Source: VYFG01 sp965248685 (GTDB lineage: Bacteria > Pseudomonadota > Gammaproteobacteria > Arenicellales > Poriferihabitantaceae). From it: 64,000 nt of DNA. Shown here one piece after another: positions 14,833 through 23,526 of the stretch. A program made the translations under genes and the position numbers. The number at the start of each line of letters is the position of its first letter. The stretch's first letter is position 1. Location of the stretch: positions 1 through 64,000 of the forward strand of contig CBDFKC010000004.1 of the NCBI GenBank assembly GCA_965248685.1, written 5' to 3'. The notes under the pieces were generated by a model that worked only from the letters and a program-made list of their open reading frames with translations, did no database searches and was not told the origin of the DNA.

Positions 14833-16386
14833 ATGCACAACGCGGCCGAATTAGCGCAGCAAAACACCCAGCTCAAGGCAGCGTTGGCGGCCAAAGAAAG
14901 CCAGGTCGGTCATCTGCAATCGTATGTCGAACAGCTCGAGCAGGCGTTGATTCTGTCGCGTCAACAACGGTTCAGTCCCTCCAGCGAAAAGAGTCAGGGC
15001 CAGCAGCTTCTGATCTTCAACGAAGCCGAAGCATCGCCGGAAGAAACCGACGCTGACGATGCGCCCACCAACAGCGCAACATCCGGTATCGTTACCGTGT
15101 CCGGGTATGCCCGCCAACAGAAAGGGCGCAAGCCACTGCCGGCCGAACTGCCTCGGGTCGATGTGATCCATGATCTAGCAGAGTCGGAGAAAGTCTGTAC
15201 GGTACACGGCGTGGCACTCGTCCCAGCCGGTGAGAAGATCAGCGAACAACTGGACATCATCCCGGCCACGGTGCAGGTGCTGCACCATATCCGTAAGCAA
15301 TATACCTGTCCCTGCTGTGACAACGGCATGGTGACAGCAGTTAAACCCAAAGATCCGATCCCGAAGTCTCAGGCCAGCCCCGGGACACTGGCGACCATTG
15401 CGGTATACAAATACGCGGATGGTCTGCCGCTGTATCGGCAGACCGCCATGTTAAATCGACTGGACATTGCACTGGACCGGGGGACGATGGCCCAGTGGAT
15501 GATCCGAAGCGGTGAATTGATTCAACCTTTGATCAATCTGTTACGGGACCGGTTACTGACCGAACCGATTGTTCATCTGGATGAAACCCCGGTCCAGGTG
15601 TTGCGGGAGTCGGGCAGGCCCGCCACCTCGAAGTCTTATATGTGGGTGCAGGCAACGCCTGCCAATGCAGAGTGTCCGGTGGTGCTGTTTGATTATGACC
15701 CGAGTCGCAGTGGCTGGGTGCCCAAACGATTACTGGCCGATTACCAGGGCGCGATCATGGTGGATGGATATGAGGGTTATGATGGTGTTTGCCGGGCAGA
15801 ATCTATTACCCGTCTTGGCTGCTGGGCCCATGCCCGCCGTAAGTTCGTTGAGGCCGCCAAGGTGGCGGGCAAGAAAGGTAAATCGGCCAAGGCGGACTAC
15901 GCGGTCAAGCTGATTGGCAAACTGTATCGCATCGAGAAAGAAACCAGGGAGCTGACACCAGACCTGCGGCATCAGATCAGGCAGCAACAAGCCAGGCCCC
16001 TGATCGACAAAATACATGACTGGTTGCGGCAAACAAAACCCACGGTACCCCCGAAACTGGCGCTCGGTAAGGCATTGACCTATCTACACAATCAATGGCC
16101 CCGATTAATCGGCTATCTGGAGGACGGCAATTACCCGATTGACAACAACCGGGTAGAAAACGCAATTCGGCCCTTTGTGATTGGTAGAAAGGGCTGGCTG
16201 TTCTCAACCTCGACAGAAGGCGCCAAGGCCAGTGCCAACCTTTACTCTATCATTGAGACGGTGAAGGCCGCAGATCAAAATCCGTACACTTATCTGAAAC
16301 AAGTGTTTACTGATTTGCCCAATGCCGAAACGGTAGAACAGGTTGAGGCATTGTTGCCCTGGAACATCAGCAATGAAAATCAATAG
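14833..16386 (+). CDS. tnpC: IS66-family transposase TnpC
   Basis: A 517-residue DDE transposase. The N-terminus is a coiled-coil and leucine-zipper region (AELAQQNTQLKAALAAKESQ), then a zinc-finger-like CPCCDNG segment (about 156-161). The catalytic core shows IVHLDETPVQV, GAIMVDGYEGYDG and DNNRVENAIRP, giving the D-D-E residues, and the C-terminal IRPFVIGRKGWLF block is typical of the family. It ends 21 bases before the right inverted end. Confidence 0.95.
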   Translation: MHNAAELAQQNTQLKAALAAKESQVGHLQSYVEQLEQALILSRQQRFSPSSEKSQGQQLLIFNEAEASPEETDADDAPTNSATSGIVTVSGYARQQKGRKPLPAELPRVDVIHDLAESEKVCTVHGVALVPAGEKISEQLDIIPATVQVLHHIRKQYTCPCCDNGMVTAVKPKDPIPKSQASPGTLATIAVYKYADGLPLYRQTAMLNRLDIALDRGTMAQWMIRSGELIQPLINLLRDRLLTEPIVHLDETPVQVLRESGRPATSKSYMWVQATPANAECPVVLFDYDPSRSGWVPKRLLADYQGAIMVDGYEGYDGVCRAESITRLGCWAHARRKFVEAAKVAGKKGKSAKADYAVKLIGKLYRIEKETRELTPDLRHQIRQQQARPLIDKIHDWLRQTKPTVPPKLALGKALTYLHNQWPRLIGYLEDGNYPIDNNRVENAIRPFVIGRKGWLFSTSTEGAKASANLYSIIETVKAADQNPYTYLKQVFTDLPNAETVEQVEALLPWNISNENQ

Positions 16387-16407
16387 CGCTGTTTATACTG
16401 CGCTTAC

Positions 16408-16415
16408 CTAACAGT
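16408..16415. repeat. Right 8-bp target duplication of the IS66 element
   Basis: CTAACAGT, identical to 13983-13990, follows directly on the right inverted end. Confidence 0.9.
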
Positions 16416-16439
16416 TGGACGAAACAGCTGTACTACGTA

Positions 16440-16850
16440 TTACACCGAGACCATGTCCCTCGGATCGTCCACAAATGTATGTTCCTCATCATGCCGCGGC
16501 GTTGCGGTTAGGACTGTGATCCCCGCAGTTGATCTAAATCGATGCCAGCATCCCTGTGGAACAACGACAAGCATACCTGCGGAAAGTGTTACTTCCTGAC
16601 GCTCGTCGTCAATAATAATATCGAACTCTGTTTCTCCTTCCAGGATCTGCACGAGTTCATCACCTTTAAGATGGCGTTCCCAGCCGGCATTGCCATCGAA
16701 GCTTCCCAGGAATATGCCGCAGTCGCGAAAATCACCAACTCCGAGGGTGCTAAAGGCAGCTTCTACTGCTGATTCTGGTGTGTCTGGTCCACGGTTCTTC
16801 AGCTTGACCAGCGATTGTCGCTTTTCGTCGAGTTTTATTACTTCGAGCAT
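16440..16850 (-). CDS. Cupin-domain protein
   Basis: A 136-residue single-domain cupin. The first cupin motif is GWERHLKGDELVQILEGETEF (split here as GWERHLKGDELV and QILEGETEF, about 55-76) and the second is GMLVVVPQGCWHRF (about 92-105). Metal ligands would be His60, Glu64 and His103; the motif-one histidine pattern is H-x-x-G-D-E rather than H-x-H. Cupins of this size bind sugars, acids or act as dioxygenases or isomerases, and the role here is unknown. The IS66 element lies 25 bp beyond its stop. Confidence 0.8.
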   Translation of the reverse strand: MLEVIKLDEKRQSLVKLKNRGPDTPESAVEAAFSTLGVGDFRDCGIFLGSFDGNAGWERHLKGDELVQILEGETEFDIIIDDERQEVTLSAGMLVVVPQGCWHRFRSTAGITVLTATPRHDEEHTFVDDPRDMVSV

Positions 16851-16982
16851 AGGTTTGGCCTCTTTATTAAATACAGACAGTGTTATAAATCTCTGGTAAA
16901 GAGTATCAAATCAGTACACAAGGTAACAGCGTCGAAATTTGAAACCTGTGAGTGCCCAGTTCCTGATCACGCTCTATATAAA

Positions 16983-17426
16983 TTACAGCCTTTTTCTATA
17001 AAACAGCAGCTGCCTTCCCTTTAACTCTTCCTCCTTAAATTTTTTATAGCCCAGCTTCTCGTAGATATGGATTCCCCGAGAATTGTCTTCGAAGACATCG
17101 AGCCAAATACGCTTGCAGTTTAATTCTTCTCGACAATATTTCTCCATCAAACCGATGGATTGTTGACCAATTCCAACATAATCTTGATGAATACAGATGC
17201 GGCCAAATTCTACTTCCTGTTTCGTATGGTCGACTCGCAATATAAAGTAGCCAGCTACTTCATTTTTTTCGGTCTCTATAGTGAGATAGTGGAACCTATC
17301 CTCTTTAAAGTTTTTCTGGTGGCCTTCCAGATCGGTTTGCAGAATAAAATTTTTAGCATGAGGCCGAGCTGCCATCTCGATAAACAAACTGAGTTCATCA
17401 AAAGTCGATTTTCGAAGTCTAATCAT
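16983..17426 (-). CDS. GNAT-family N-acetyltransferase
   Basis: A 147-residue GNAT protein. The acetyl-CoA-binding motif A strand and loop are visible as VEFGRICIHQDYVGIGQQSI (about 88-107), although the usual Q/R-x-x-G-x-G/A reads D-Y-V-G-I-G-Q-Q. Motif B is seen in RIWLDVFEDNSRGIHIYEKL followed by GYKKF. The substrate could be an amino group on a protein or small molecule. It is downstream, same strand, of a group II decarboxylase (101 bp gap). Confidence 0.85.
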   Translation of the reverse strand: MIRLRKSTFDELSLFIEMAARPHAKNFILQTDLEGHQKNFKEDRFHYLTIETEKNEVAGYFILRVDHTKQEVEFGRICIHQDYVGIGQQSIGLMEKYCREELNCKRIWLDVFEDNSRGIHIYEKLGYKKFKEEELKGRQLLFYRKRL

Positions 17427-17527
17427 TGAAGGTTTTATCTGGAACGGAAATACGGTGATTAAGAAAAAGAGAATTATTATCTCTCAAATTGGACATAGTG
17501 GTACGAACAAACCGTCTGATATCAGTC

Positions 17528-18970
17528 TTATGGGCAATTACTCAGCAGACCCCGGATTATTCTGAGTTCAGTAACGAATTGCTGTATATGCTCGATGCGG
17601 GTTTCCGGACTGGTTATGGTAAGGCGCAAGTAGCGAACCCCGTTCAGGTTCGCGGTTGAGATATAAAAGTTACCACGCTTAAGTAACTCTTCTCTTAATT
17701 TGAGCTGGTCAGGAAAACTACTTAACTTAAAGCAGAGAATATTTGCCTGGGGTGAATATGGACAGTCGAAATCGGGCTGCGACTGCAGATACTCATACGA
17801 TACCATGGTTAATTTGAACAACGCCTCGATATAACGGCAAACACCTGCTTCACCTTCGGCAGCCAGCATAAGAAACAACTTCAACCCTAATGCTGGCTTG
17901 GTGCATTCGATTGTGCGACTGAGAAAATCGACGCCCGGTTGCTCTTTGTCGAAAAACAAGTAACTGGCATTTTGCTCGAAAGCCTGATCCAAGGTGTGGG
18001 CATTGCGCATTATCAGGGCGGTACAGGTCGATGGTATACGCATTAATTTATGCATATTCATTGTGATCGAATCGGATAATTCGGTGCCGTCCATCAAATG
18101 GGCATATTTGGTGGTGAACAGCGCCGGACCGCCATGGGCACCATCAATATGGAACCAGATATTTTGCTGATTACAGAATTTACCGATAGCACGAAAACAA
18201 TCGTACATACCCGCCGCAGTGTTGGCAGCATTGGCGACCAATGCCATTGGAATTTTGCCGGCAGCACGTAGTCGACCTACCGTATCGGGAATACGTTCGA
18301 CAATGATTCTTCCAACTGAATCTATCTCCAATGGAATGACTGCCTGATGCCCCAACCCCATTATGCCGGCGGCCCGGGCAATGGAATAATGAGTCTCTCC
18401 CGGGGCCAGGATAACCAGGTTATCTGGATTACCGATTTTCCAGACCTCCGGTGCGCACTGGGTACGGGCAGCGATCATTGCAGTCAGATTGCTTATCGAG
18501 CCGCCCTGGAGTAGTACACCCCCTGCACAGTTTTCGCTAGTCGACATTGCCGGAGGTATGGGAGGCGCTGTCCATCCAATTTTTCGAATGAGCCAGTTAA
18601 TCAGGAAATACTCGAGAGTGACCGAACTTGGCCCCAATTCGTAAGTGGAGCCATCACTATTGACATAACTATCCAGTAATCCGACTACCGCGGACATCGG
18701 GTGGGGAACTGCCTGTTGATGCGCGATATTGCCAGGATGATAAACCGGGGTCAGCCCAGACAGATAGGCACCAAGAAAATTCGATAAGCTTTGTTCCGTC
18801 AGATCTCCACTCTCAAGTATTTTTTCCAGATTCATTTGCGCGATCAATTCAGCCATTGGAAGCTGATTGATCGTTGGGGAGGATTGGGTACTGGCGTTCC
18901 CATGGAACTCCTCTAGTCGCTGAGCAACGATCGCCAGGGCTGACTGAAATGACAGGGTCATATAAGACAA
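17528..18970 (-). CDS. PLP-dependent group II amino acid decarboxylase
   Basis: A 480-residue member of the group II (aromatic-L-amino-acid, glutamate, 2,4-diaminobutyrate) decarboxylases. LLQGGSISNLTAMIAARTQ (about 150) binds PLP phosphate, the HIDGAHGGPALF segment holds the Asp that pairs with the pyridine nitrogen, and the PLP lysine is in MNMHKLMRIPSTC (N-x-H-K). Substrate specificity cannot be assigned. Directly upstream on the same strand, at 50 bp, are an EamA exporter and a D-threonine-aldolase-type gene, so the product amine or a related metabolite may be exported. Confidence 0.87.
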   Translation of the reverse strand: MSYMTLSFQSALAIVAQRLEEFHGNASTQSSPTINQLPMAELIAQMNLEKILESGDLTEQSLSNFLGAYLSGLTPVYHPGNIAHQQAVPHPMSAVVGLLDSYVNSDGSTYELGPSSVTLEYFLINWLIRKIGWTAPPIPPAMSTSENCAGGVLLQGGSISNLTAMIAARTQCAPEVWKIGNPDNLVILAPGETHYSIARAAGIMGLGHQAVIPLEIDSVGRIIVERIPDTVGRLRAAGKIPMALVANAANTAAGMYDCFRAIGKFCNQQNIWFHIDGAHGGPALFTTKYAHLMDGTELSDSITMNMHKLMRIPSTCTALIMRNAHTLDQAFEQNASYLFFDKEQPGVDFLSRTIECTKPALGLKLFLMLAAEGEAGVCRYIEALFKLTMVSYEYLQSQPDFDCPYSPQANILCFKLSSFPDQLKLREELLKRGNFYISTANLNGVRYLRLTITSPETRIEHIQQFVTELRIIRGLLSNCP

Positions 18971-19020
18971 ATAATTGAAATCGAATACATATTACTAACG
19001 TTAACCGTAACCCCGGTAGG

Positions 19021-19941
19021 TTACTTGGTTTTCAATGCTCGCTGCTGCAAGCTTTCACGGTAAATAACGTATATACCGGCACAAATAATAATCAAGGCGC
19101 CAAAAACAGTCTGCTGCCCGGGTAAGTACTGCCAAATCGTCCATTCAATGATGACAGCCCAGATCAGGGAAGTGTATTCAAACGGCGCAACAACGCTTGC
19201 CTGACTCCGGGAAATAGCCAATACCAGGCAAAAGTGGCCTGCGAGTGCGAGAAAACCAAGCGCAGCGATCATCAATAGAATTGTTGGGTTCAATGGCTGC
19301 CAGACAAACGCGGTAAAGCAAAGCGCGATCAATCCAATGCAAAGATTAAACACAAAAACCAGCGAGCCTACCGATTCGGTGCGCGCCAGGATCCGTCCGG
19401 AAACAATTAAAATCGCATAGGACAGTGCCGCGATAAGTACCAGGACATAACCCAGCATTCGGCCTTCGCCGGTTGGTGAAATAGCGACATACACGCCAAC
19501 AAATCCAACCGCTACCGCGCCCCAACGATGAAGTCCGACTTTCTCTTTCAGAACAAAGTGTGACAAGGCGGTTATCATCATGATCGAACTATAGGAAGTA
19601 ATGACCGCATCGGATAGCGGGAGATATTTAAGCGACAGAAAGAAACAAAAAGGTGCGCTAAAACCAATGCAGCCCCGTACGATCTGAAACTTTACTCGAA
19701 TAGGGACCAACTCGCGAAGGCGGCCGGTAAATCCATAGAATATCAGGATGCTTGGTATAATAATAAAGAGTCGTAAGCCCAGAATTTGTAGAGGATTGAT
19801 TCCTTGTTGTACCAATGATTTGGCTAACGCATCCATGGAGGTGAGTGCGCCGATACCTATCACCATAAACAGAATTCCCATGAGGGGATTGTTGGTTTGC
19901 TGGGCTGGATTGGCAGCAACGGAATGGGTTTTCTGATCCAA
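19021..19941 (-). CDS. EamA/DMT-family transporter
   Basis: A 306-residue membrane protein with two EamA repeats and about ten membrane helices. Repeat one begins NPLMGILFMVIGIGALTSM and ends GVYVAISP; repeat two begins LGYVLVLIAALSYAILIV and ends GALIIICAGIYVIYRES. Usual length and intact. It lies between the PLP-aldolase-type gene (51 bp upstream) and the decarboxylase (50 bp downstream) on one strand, suggesting export of an amino acid or amine handled by them. Confidence 0.88.
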   Translation of the reverse strand: MDQKTHSVAANPAQQTNNPLMGILFMVIGIGALTSMDALAKSLVQQGINPLQILGLRLFIIIPSILIFYGFTGRLRELVPIRVKFQIVRGCIGFSAPFCFFLSLKYLPLSDAVITSYSSIMMITALSHFVLKEKVGLHRWGAVAVGFVGVYVAISPTGEGRMLGYVLVLIAALSYAILIVSGRILARTESVGSLVFVFNLCIGLIALCFTAFVWQPLNPTILLMIAALGFLALAGHFCLVLAISRSQASVVAPFEYTSLIWAVIIEWTIWQYLPGQQTVFGALIIICAGIYVIYRESLQQRALKTK

Positions 19942-19992
19942 AATAATTCTCTGTCAGAATGAGGGATTTTGTCTAGTTTGACGCTACTGGTT

Positions 19993-21156
19993 TTAGTAGG
20001 ACAGTCCCCGGGCCGAAATTGGCCAGAGTTTTTCAACCCTGCCATTACGCACACCGACATACCAGTCATGTAGATTGCAGGTCGGATCGCAGTGGCCGGG
20101 AACCAACCGGAGTTTGTCGTTTAATTTCAACACGCCATTTGGATCTGCAATGACGCCGTGCTCATCGGAAGGACTGGTATAGGTCAGATCACTACGCCCG
20201 AAAATAACCGGAAGGCCGCTATCGATCGTTTGGGATTTCAGGCCGGCGTCACAGACGGCCTGGTCAGCTTTTACGTGGGACATTACTGATGTGAGGATAA
20301 ACAGCGCATTTTCCCATTGGCCCTGGTCGAGGCGATTGCCATCCTTGTTGAGAACGCGGCCGTAGTCAGCGTCCATAAACGCATAAGAACCGCATTGGAG
20401 CTCGTTAAAGATACCCGAATCCCCTTCGAAACTGAAAGAACCGGTACCGCCGCCGCTTATGGTTTCACAATTAAGCCCGATGGTCTTTAAAGCGGCTACA
20501 GATTCGTTGACCATCGAGATCACAATTTCGAATTTGGCTTCGCGTTCGGCATAAGTATTAAGATGCTGCATTTGGCCCTGGTACGCTTGAATACCAGTAA
20601 ATTTAAGTCCTGGGGCTCCATGGATTTTTCTCGCAAGGGCCACCACCTCTTTTGGGGTGGTAACGCCGCAGCGATCGGCGCCGCAGTCGATCTCGACCAG
20701 ACATTCGACCCGGGTGTCATGCTTTACCGCCGCTGCGGACAGGTCGTCAACATTGGAAAGATCGTCGACACAGCAAATTATTCGGGCACCAAGTTTAGGA
20801 ATACGCGCCAGTCGGTCGATCTTAGTCAGATCACAAACCTGGTTCGATACCAGCACGTCCATAATGCCCCCGCGGGCGAAACTCTCAGCTTCACTGACCT
20901 TCTGACAACACACGCCACAACTTCCGCCTAATTTCTCCTGGAGCAATGCCACATCAACAGATTTGTGCATCTTGCCATGGGCACGGTGGCTTACCCCCAT
21001 CTCCCTGGCAAGATTTCCCATTTTGATGATATTGCGTTCCAACGCATCCAGATCCAGCACCAGACATGGCGTCTGAATATCTGCTTCGTCCATGAGGATG
21101 GTCGCTGGAATGTTATAGCCCACTTCGAGTTCCTCGGGCTTTATTTTAAAATTCAT
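19993..21156 (-). CDS. DSD1-family PLP enzyme (D-threonine aldolase / 3-hydroxy-D-aspartate aldolase type)
   Basis: A 387-residue fold-type III PLP enzyme with an alanine-racemase-like barrel and a C-terminal beta domain. QTPCLVLDLDALERNI opens the barrel; RAHGKMHKS (58-66) matches the family R-P-H-x-K-T-H-K, so Lys62 should bind PLP. GGGTGSFSFE binds the phosphate. The C-terminal VPGHCDPTCNLHDW carries the His and Asp that bind the divalent metal required by D-threonine aldolase and D-serine dehydratase. Reaction is likely retro-aldol cleavage or dehydration of a D-3-hydroxyamino acid. First gene of the probable DSD1-exporter-decarboxylase unit. Confidence 0.87.
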   Translation of the reverse strand: MNFKIKPEELEVGYNIPATILMDEADIQTPCLVLDLDALERNIIKMGNLAREMGVSHRAHGKMHKSVDVALLQEKLGGSCGVCCQKVSEAESFARGGIMDVLVSNQVCDLTKIDRLARIPKLGARIICCVDDLSNVDDLSAAAVKHDTRVECLVEIDCGADRCGVTTPKEVVALARKIHGAPGLKFTGIQAYQGQMQHLNTYAEREAKFEIVISMVNESVAALKTIGLNCETISGGGTGSFSFEGDSGIFNELQCGSYAFMDADYGRVLNKDGNRLDQGQWENALFILTSVMSHVKADQAVCDAGLKSQTIDSGLPVIFGRSDLTYTSPSDEHGVIADPNGVLKLNDKLRLVPGHCDPTCNLHDWYVGVRNGRVEKLWPISARGLSY

Positions 21157-21186
21157 CTCAGTTCTTCTTGCCGGGTTAATAGTTTC

Positions 21187-21204
21187 GGGACAGTATACTT
21201 ATTT
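21187..21204. repeat. Solo copy of the GGGACAGTATACTT repeat
   Basis: GGGACAGTATACTTATTT is an exact-form arm of the repeat family found as inverted pairs at 23446, 24680 and 43848. No inverted partner is close by. It lies upstream of the DSD1-family gene start (21156) and is followed by AGCACCACGCGCCGC, a GC-rich tract I associate with REP-mobilising (RAYT) transposase loci; that last point is from memory and unverified. Confidence 0.6.
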
Positions 21205-21290
21205 AGCACCACGCGCCGCAGTATTGAGGAAGTCAGTCGTTGAATAGAATTTAATTCGTGTTCGATTCAGTAACGAAGATTTAACGCTGT

Positions 21291-22799
21291 TCAGGTCCCG
21301 CAATAAGTTTGGTAGGGCCCAAAGGTGACTGGTGCAGGTTGCTCAAACGCTTCCAACCCGTCGCGTTTTTCAAACGGTGAGGTTAGTACATCCAGTAGCG
21401 TCTCAAATACACTGTAGTCTTGGTTGATCGTGGCGGCAGACAAGGCTTTTTCTACATTGTGATTGCGCGGGATATAAATTGGATTTTGCTGGTTCATGTT
21501 TGCCGTGCGCGCAGCAATTGTGACGTCTTCTTCACCGAGTCGCGCTTGCCATTTTTCGAGCCATGGATCCAGGGTTCCAGGCTCTTTAAACAGTGAATTG
21601 ACTGTTGAACGCTGATCGGACAGGACATCGGCAAGGCTGCGGAACAACAGTGTGAAGTCGACGTTTTGACCTTCAATTGTTTTAAACAATTCGCTTGCCA
21701 GACCAATATCTCCTTCTTTCTCTGTAGTCAAGCCAAGCTTCTTTCGTATGCCGCTGAGCCAGAAACTGAAATAAGTCTCAGAAAAACCGTTTAAAACTTC
21801 CGTCGCTTTCTCGACGCCACGATCCTGGTCCGGGTCTATCAATGGGACCAGAGTTTCCGCTAAACGTGACAGGTTCCAAACCGCAATAGAGGGTTGGTTT
21901 TGATATTGATAGCGGCCCTGGGTATCGATGGAGCTGAATACCGTAGCGGGATCGTAGGCGTCCATAAAAGCGCAGGGTCCATAATCAATGGTCTCGCCAG
22001 ATATGGTGGTGTTGTCGGTATTCATAACGCCATGAATAAATCCAATTAACATCCACTTGGAAACCAGAGCCGCCTGGGCGTGGCTGACCGCTTCAAGAAA
22101 TCCTATATAACGATCCGTATCGTCGAGGAGGTGGGGGTAGTGTCGGGCTATGGCGTAATCGGCGAGCTGTTGAACTTTATCGGTCTCCTTTCTTGCGGAA
22201 AAGAATTCGAAAGTGCCGACTCGTATATGGCTGGCGGCAACCCGGGTTAATACCGCACCGGGCAATGGAATTTCCCGCATTACGTTCTCGCCAGTGGTTA
22301 CCGCTGCTAACGCCCTTGTGGTTGGTACGCCGAGGGCATGCATTGCTTCGCTGACAATATATTCGCGTAACACCGGACCAAGCGCGGACTTGCCGTCGCC
22401 ACCCCGGGAGAACGGAGTTCGACCGGATCCCTTTAACTGAATATCCCGTCGGTGACCATTGCTGTCGATTATTTCTCCCAGCAACAACGCACGTCCATCT
22501 CCCAGTTGCGGGGTAAAGCCACCGAATTGATGTCCGGCATAAGCCTGGACGATGGGCGCCGCGCCGGGCAACATTTTAGTGCCCGAGAATATTTCTGCGC
22601 TCTCAACATCCCCAAGATTGGATAAATCCAATCCCAATTCCCCGGCAAGCGACGGGTTTAGTTTGATGGTTTGTGGCGCTGGCGCAGTTACCCCATGCCA
22701 AGAGGTATAAAAGCCATCGAGGTCCCGTTGGTAGGTATTGTCGAAGTTAAGATTCAATTGGCTGTTTAGAAGCTCCCATGCCAAAGCTAATTGTGCCAT
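21291..22799 (-). CDS. selO: SelO family protein adenylyltransferase (YdiU)
   Basis: A 502-residue pseudokinase-fold enzyme that AMPylates proteins in redox stress. The family blocks are clear: QAYAGHQFGGFTPQLGDGRA, KGSGRTPFSRGGDGKSALGP, REYIVSEAMHALGVPTTRAL, GVMNTDNTTISGETIDYGPC and AFMDAYDP. It ends YQTYCGT, with cysteine where some homologues have selenocysteine. The open frame starts at 22799, 53 bases inside the upstream gene; the SelO core begins NLNFDNTYQRDL at residue 17. No other Met lies before that, so this start or a nearby non-ATG codon must be used. The overlap suggests that a deletion fused the two genes. Confidence 0.92.
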   Translation of the reverse strand: MAQLALAWELLNSQLNLNFDNTYQRDLDGFYTSWHGVTAPAPQTIKLNPSLAGELGLDLSNLGDVESAEIFSGTKMLPGAAPIVQAYAGHQFGGFTPQLGDGRALLLGEIIDSNGHRRDIQLKGSGRTPFSRGGDGKSALGPVLREYIVSEAMHALGVPTTRALAAVTTGENVMREIPLPGAVLTRVAASHIRVGTFEFFSARKETDKVQQLADYAIARHYPHLLDDTDRYIGFLEAVSHAQAALVSKWMLIGFIHGVMNTDNTTISGETIDYGPCAFMDAYDPATVFSSIDTQGRYQYQNQPSIAVWNLSRLAETLVPLIDPDQDRGVEKATEVLNGFSETYFSFWLSGIRKKLGLTTEKEGDIGLASELFKTIEGQNVDFTLLFRSLADVLSDQRSTVNSLFKEPGTLDPWLEKWQARLGEEDVTIAARTANMNQQNPIYIPRNHNVEKALSAATINQDYSVFETLLDVLTSPFEKRDGLEAFEQPAPVTFGPYQTYCGT

Positions 22800-23424
22800 C
22801 TACATCACGAACAAGCTGGGCGAGGGTTTGGGTATCACTTATTCCGGGAACGAACAGGCAATTTGCCCCGGTTGAGTAATATCGGTTTAATCTTTCCACC
22901 GCTTTGCCATAAGGGTTATTACTATTGGTCGAGAACACTTCGCAGCGAGCGGTGAGCGTGTAAGTTGGATCTAGACCGTTGGCAGTTTCACGTGCGGCGA
23001 TGATGCGGTCAAGACATAATTCAATATCGATTAGGTTGTCCCCAGGTACCGTATTCTGGTCTTCTATGCTTCCGCCCACCATACCTGAGAGGATCGACTG
23101 TTTGACCGTTTCGGCGACATCCCTGGCGCTATCTCCATATCCATTTTCAAGGTCAGCGCTGACTGGTAGGGAAGTTGCTTTTGTTATTTCAGCATACTGC
23201 TTCAGCATCTCTTCCCGCGGGACACTATAAACATAATCCCGCTTACCCCACGACCAATTTACCCCGCCGCTTGTGGTACCGACACAAGAGAATCCGAGTT
23301 CCTCAAACACCATGGCACTTAACGAATCCCAGGCGCAGGGCATAACAAAAATCTCTTTATCCTGATGCAGCGCCCGAAATAATTCGGATTTAGATCTTTG
23401 CTCTATTGATAATGTAAATTGCAT
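22747..23424 (-). CDS. Isocitrate lyase/PEP mutase family protein, C-terminally truncated
   Basis: A barrel enzyme of the ICL/PEP mutase superfamily (225 residues from the ATG at 23424; a GTG at 23433 is an alternative). FVMPCAWDSLSAMVFEELGF is the opening strand, VSADLENGYGDS (about 92-103) has the metal-binding Asp and the family D-x-x-x-G-Y-G motif, and GGSIEDQ and TARCEVF follow. Homologues (methylisocitrate or oxaloacetate lyase-like) have about 270-290 residues; here the barrel stops after LVRDVDGTISFGMG, and the last 17 codons are simply the SelO start read in another frame. The final strands and closing helix are missing, so activity is doubtful. Confidence 0.8.
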   Translation of the reverse strand: MQFTLSIEQRSKSELFRALHQDKEIFVMPCAWDSLSAMVFEELGFSCVGTTSGGVNWSWGKRDYVYSVPREEMLKQYAEITKATSLPVSADLENGYGDSARDVAETVKQSILSGMVGGSIEDQNTVPGDNLIDIELCLDRIIAARETANGLDPTYTLTARCEVFSTNSNNPYGKAVERLNRYYSTGANCLFVPGISDTQTLAQLVRDVDGTISFGMGASKQPIES

Positions 23425-23445
23425 GGATCCCACTCGGCGGTTATA

Positions 23446-23496
23446 GGGACAGTATACTTTTCTTCTCCAGAACTGTGTAAAGATAAGTATACTGTC
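23446..23496. repeat. Inverted-repeat element, GACAGTATACTT family
   Basis: GACAGTATACTTTTCTT and, inverted, AAGATAAGTATACTGTC match at 16 of 17 positions and are separated by about 16 bases. Each arm contains the palindrome AGTATACT. It sits between the divergent PEP-mutase-family and amidohydrolase genes, where it could act as a hairpin or an operator. Confidence 0.7.
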
Positions 23497-23526
23497 ATCT
23501 AATTAAAATTCTTAAGTCTGACTTCA

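Larger units (their letters stand above)
13991..16407 (+). mobile_element. IS66-family insertion sequence, 2417 bp
   Basis: Inverted ends start GTAAGCGCATTACAAAC at 13991 and, on the other strand, GTAAGCGCAGTATAAAC from 16407. The element is flanked by perfect 8-bp direct repeats CTAACAGT. Inside are three consecutive plus-strand genes, tnpA, tnpB and tnpC, in the canonical IS66 order. All frames are open, so this is a complete copy and the preserved duplication points to a recent arrival. It landed between the PhnD-like gene and the convergent cupin gene without breaking either. Confidence 0.95.

Noticed and set aside
21291..21311. Selenocysteine at the SelO end
   Set aside because: The C-terminal codon is an ordinary cysteine codon (YQTYCGT) before a normal stop; no UGA-Sec is needed.
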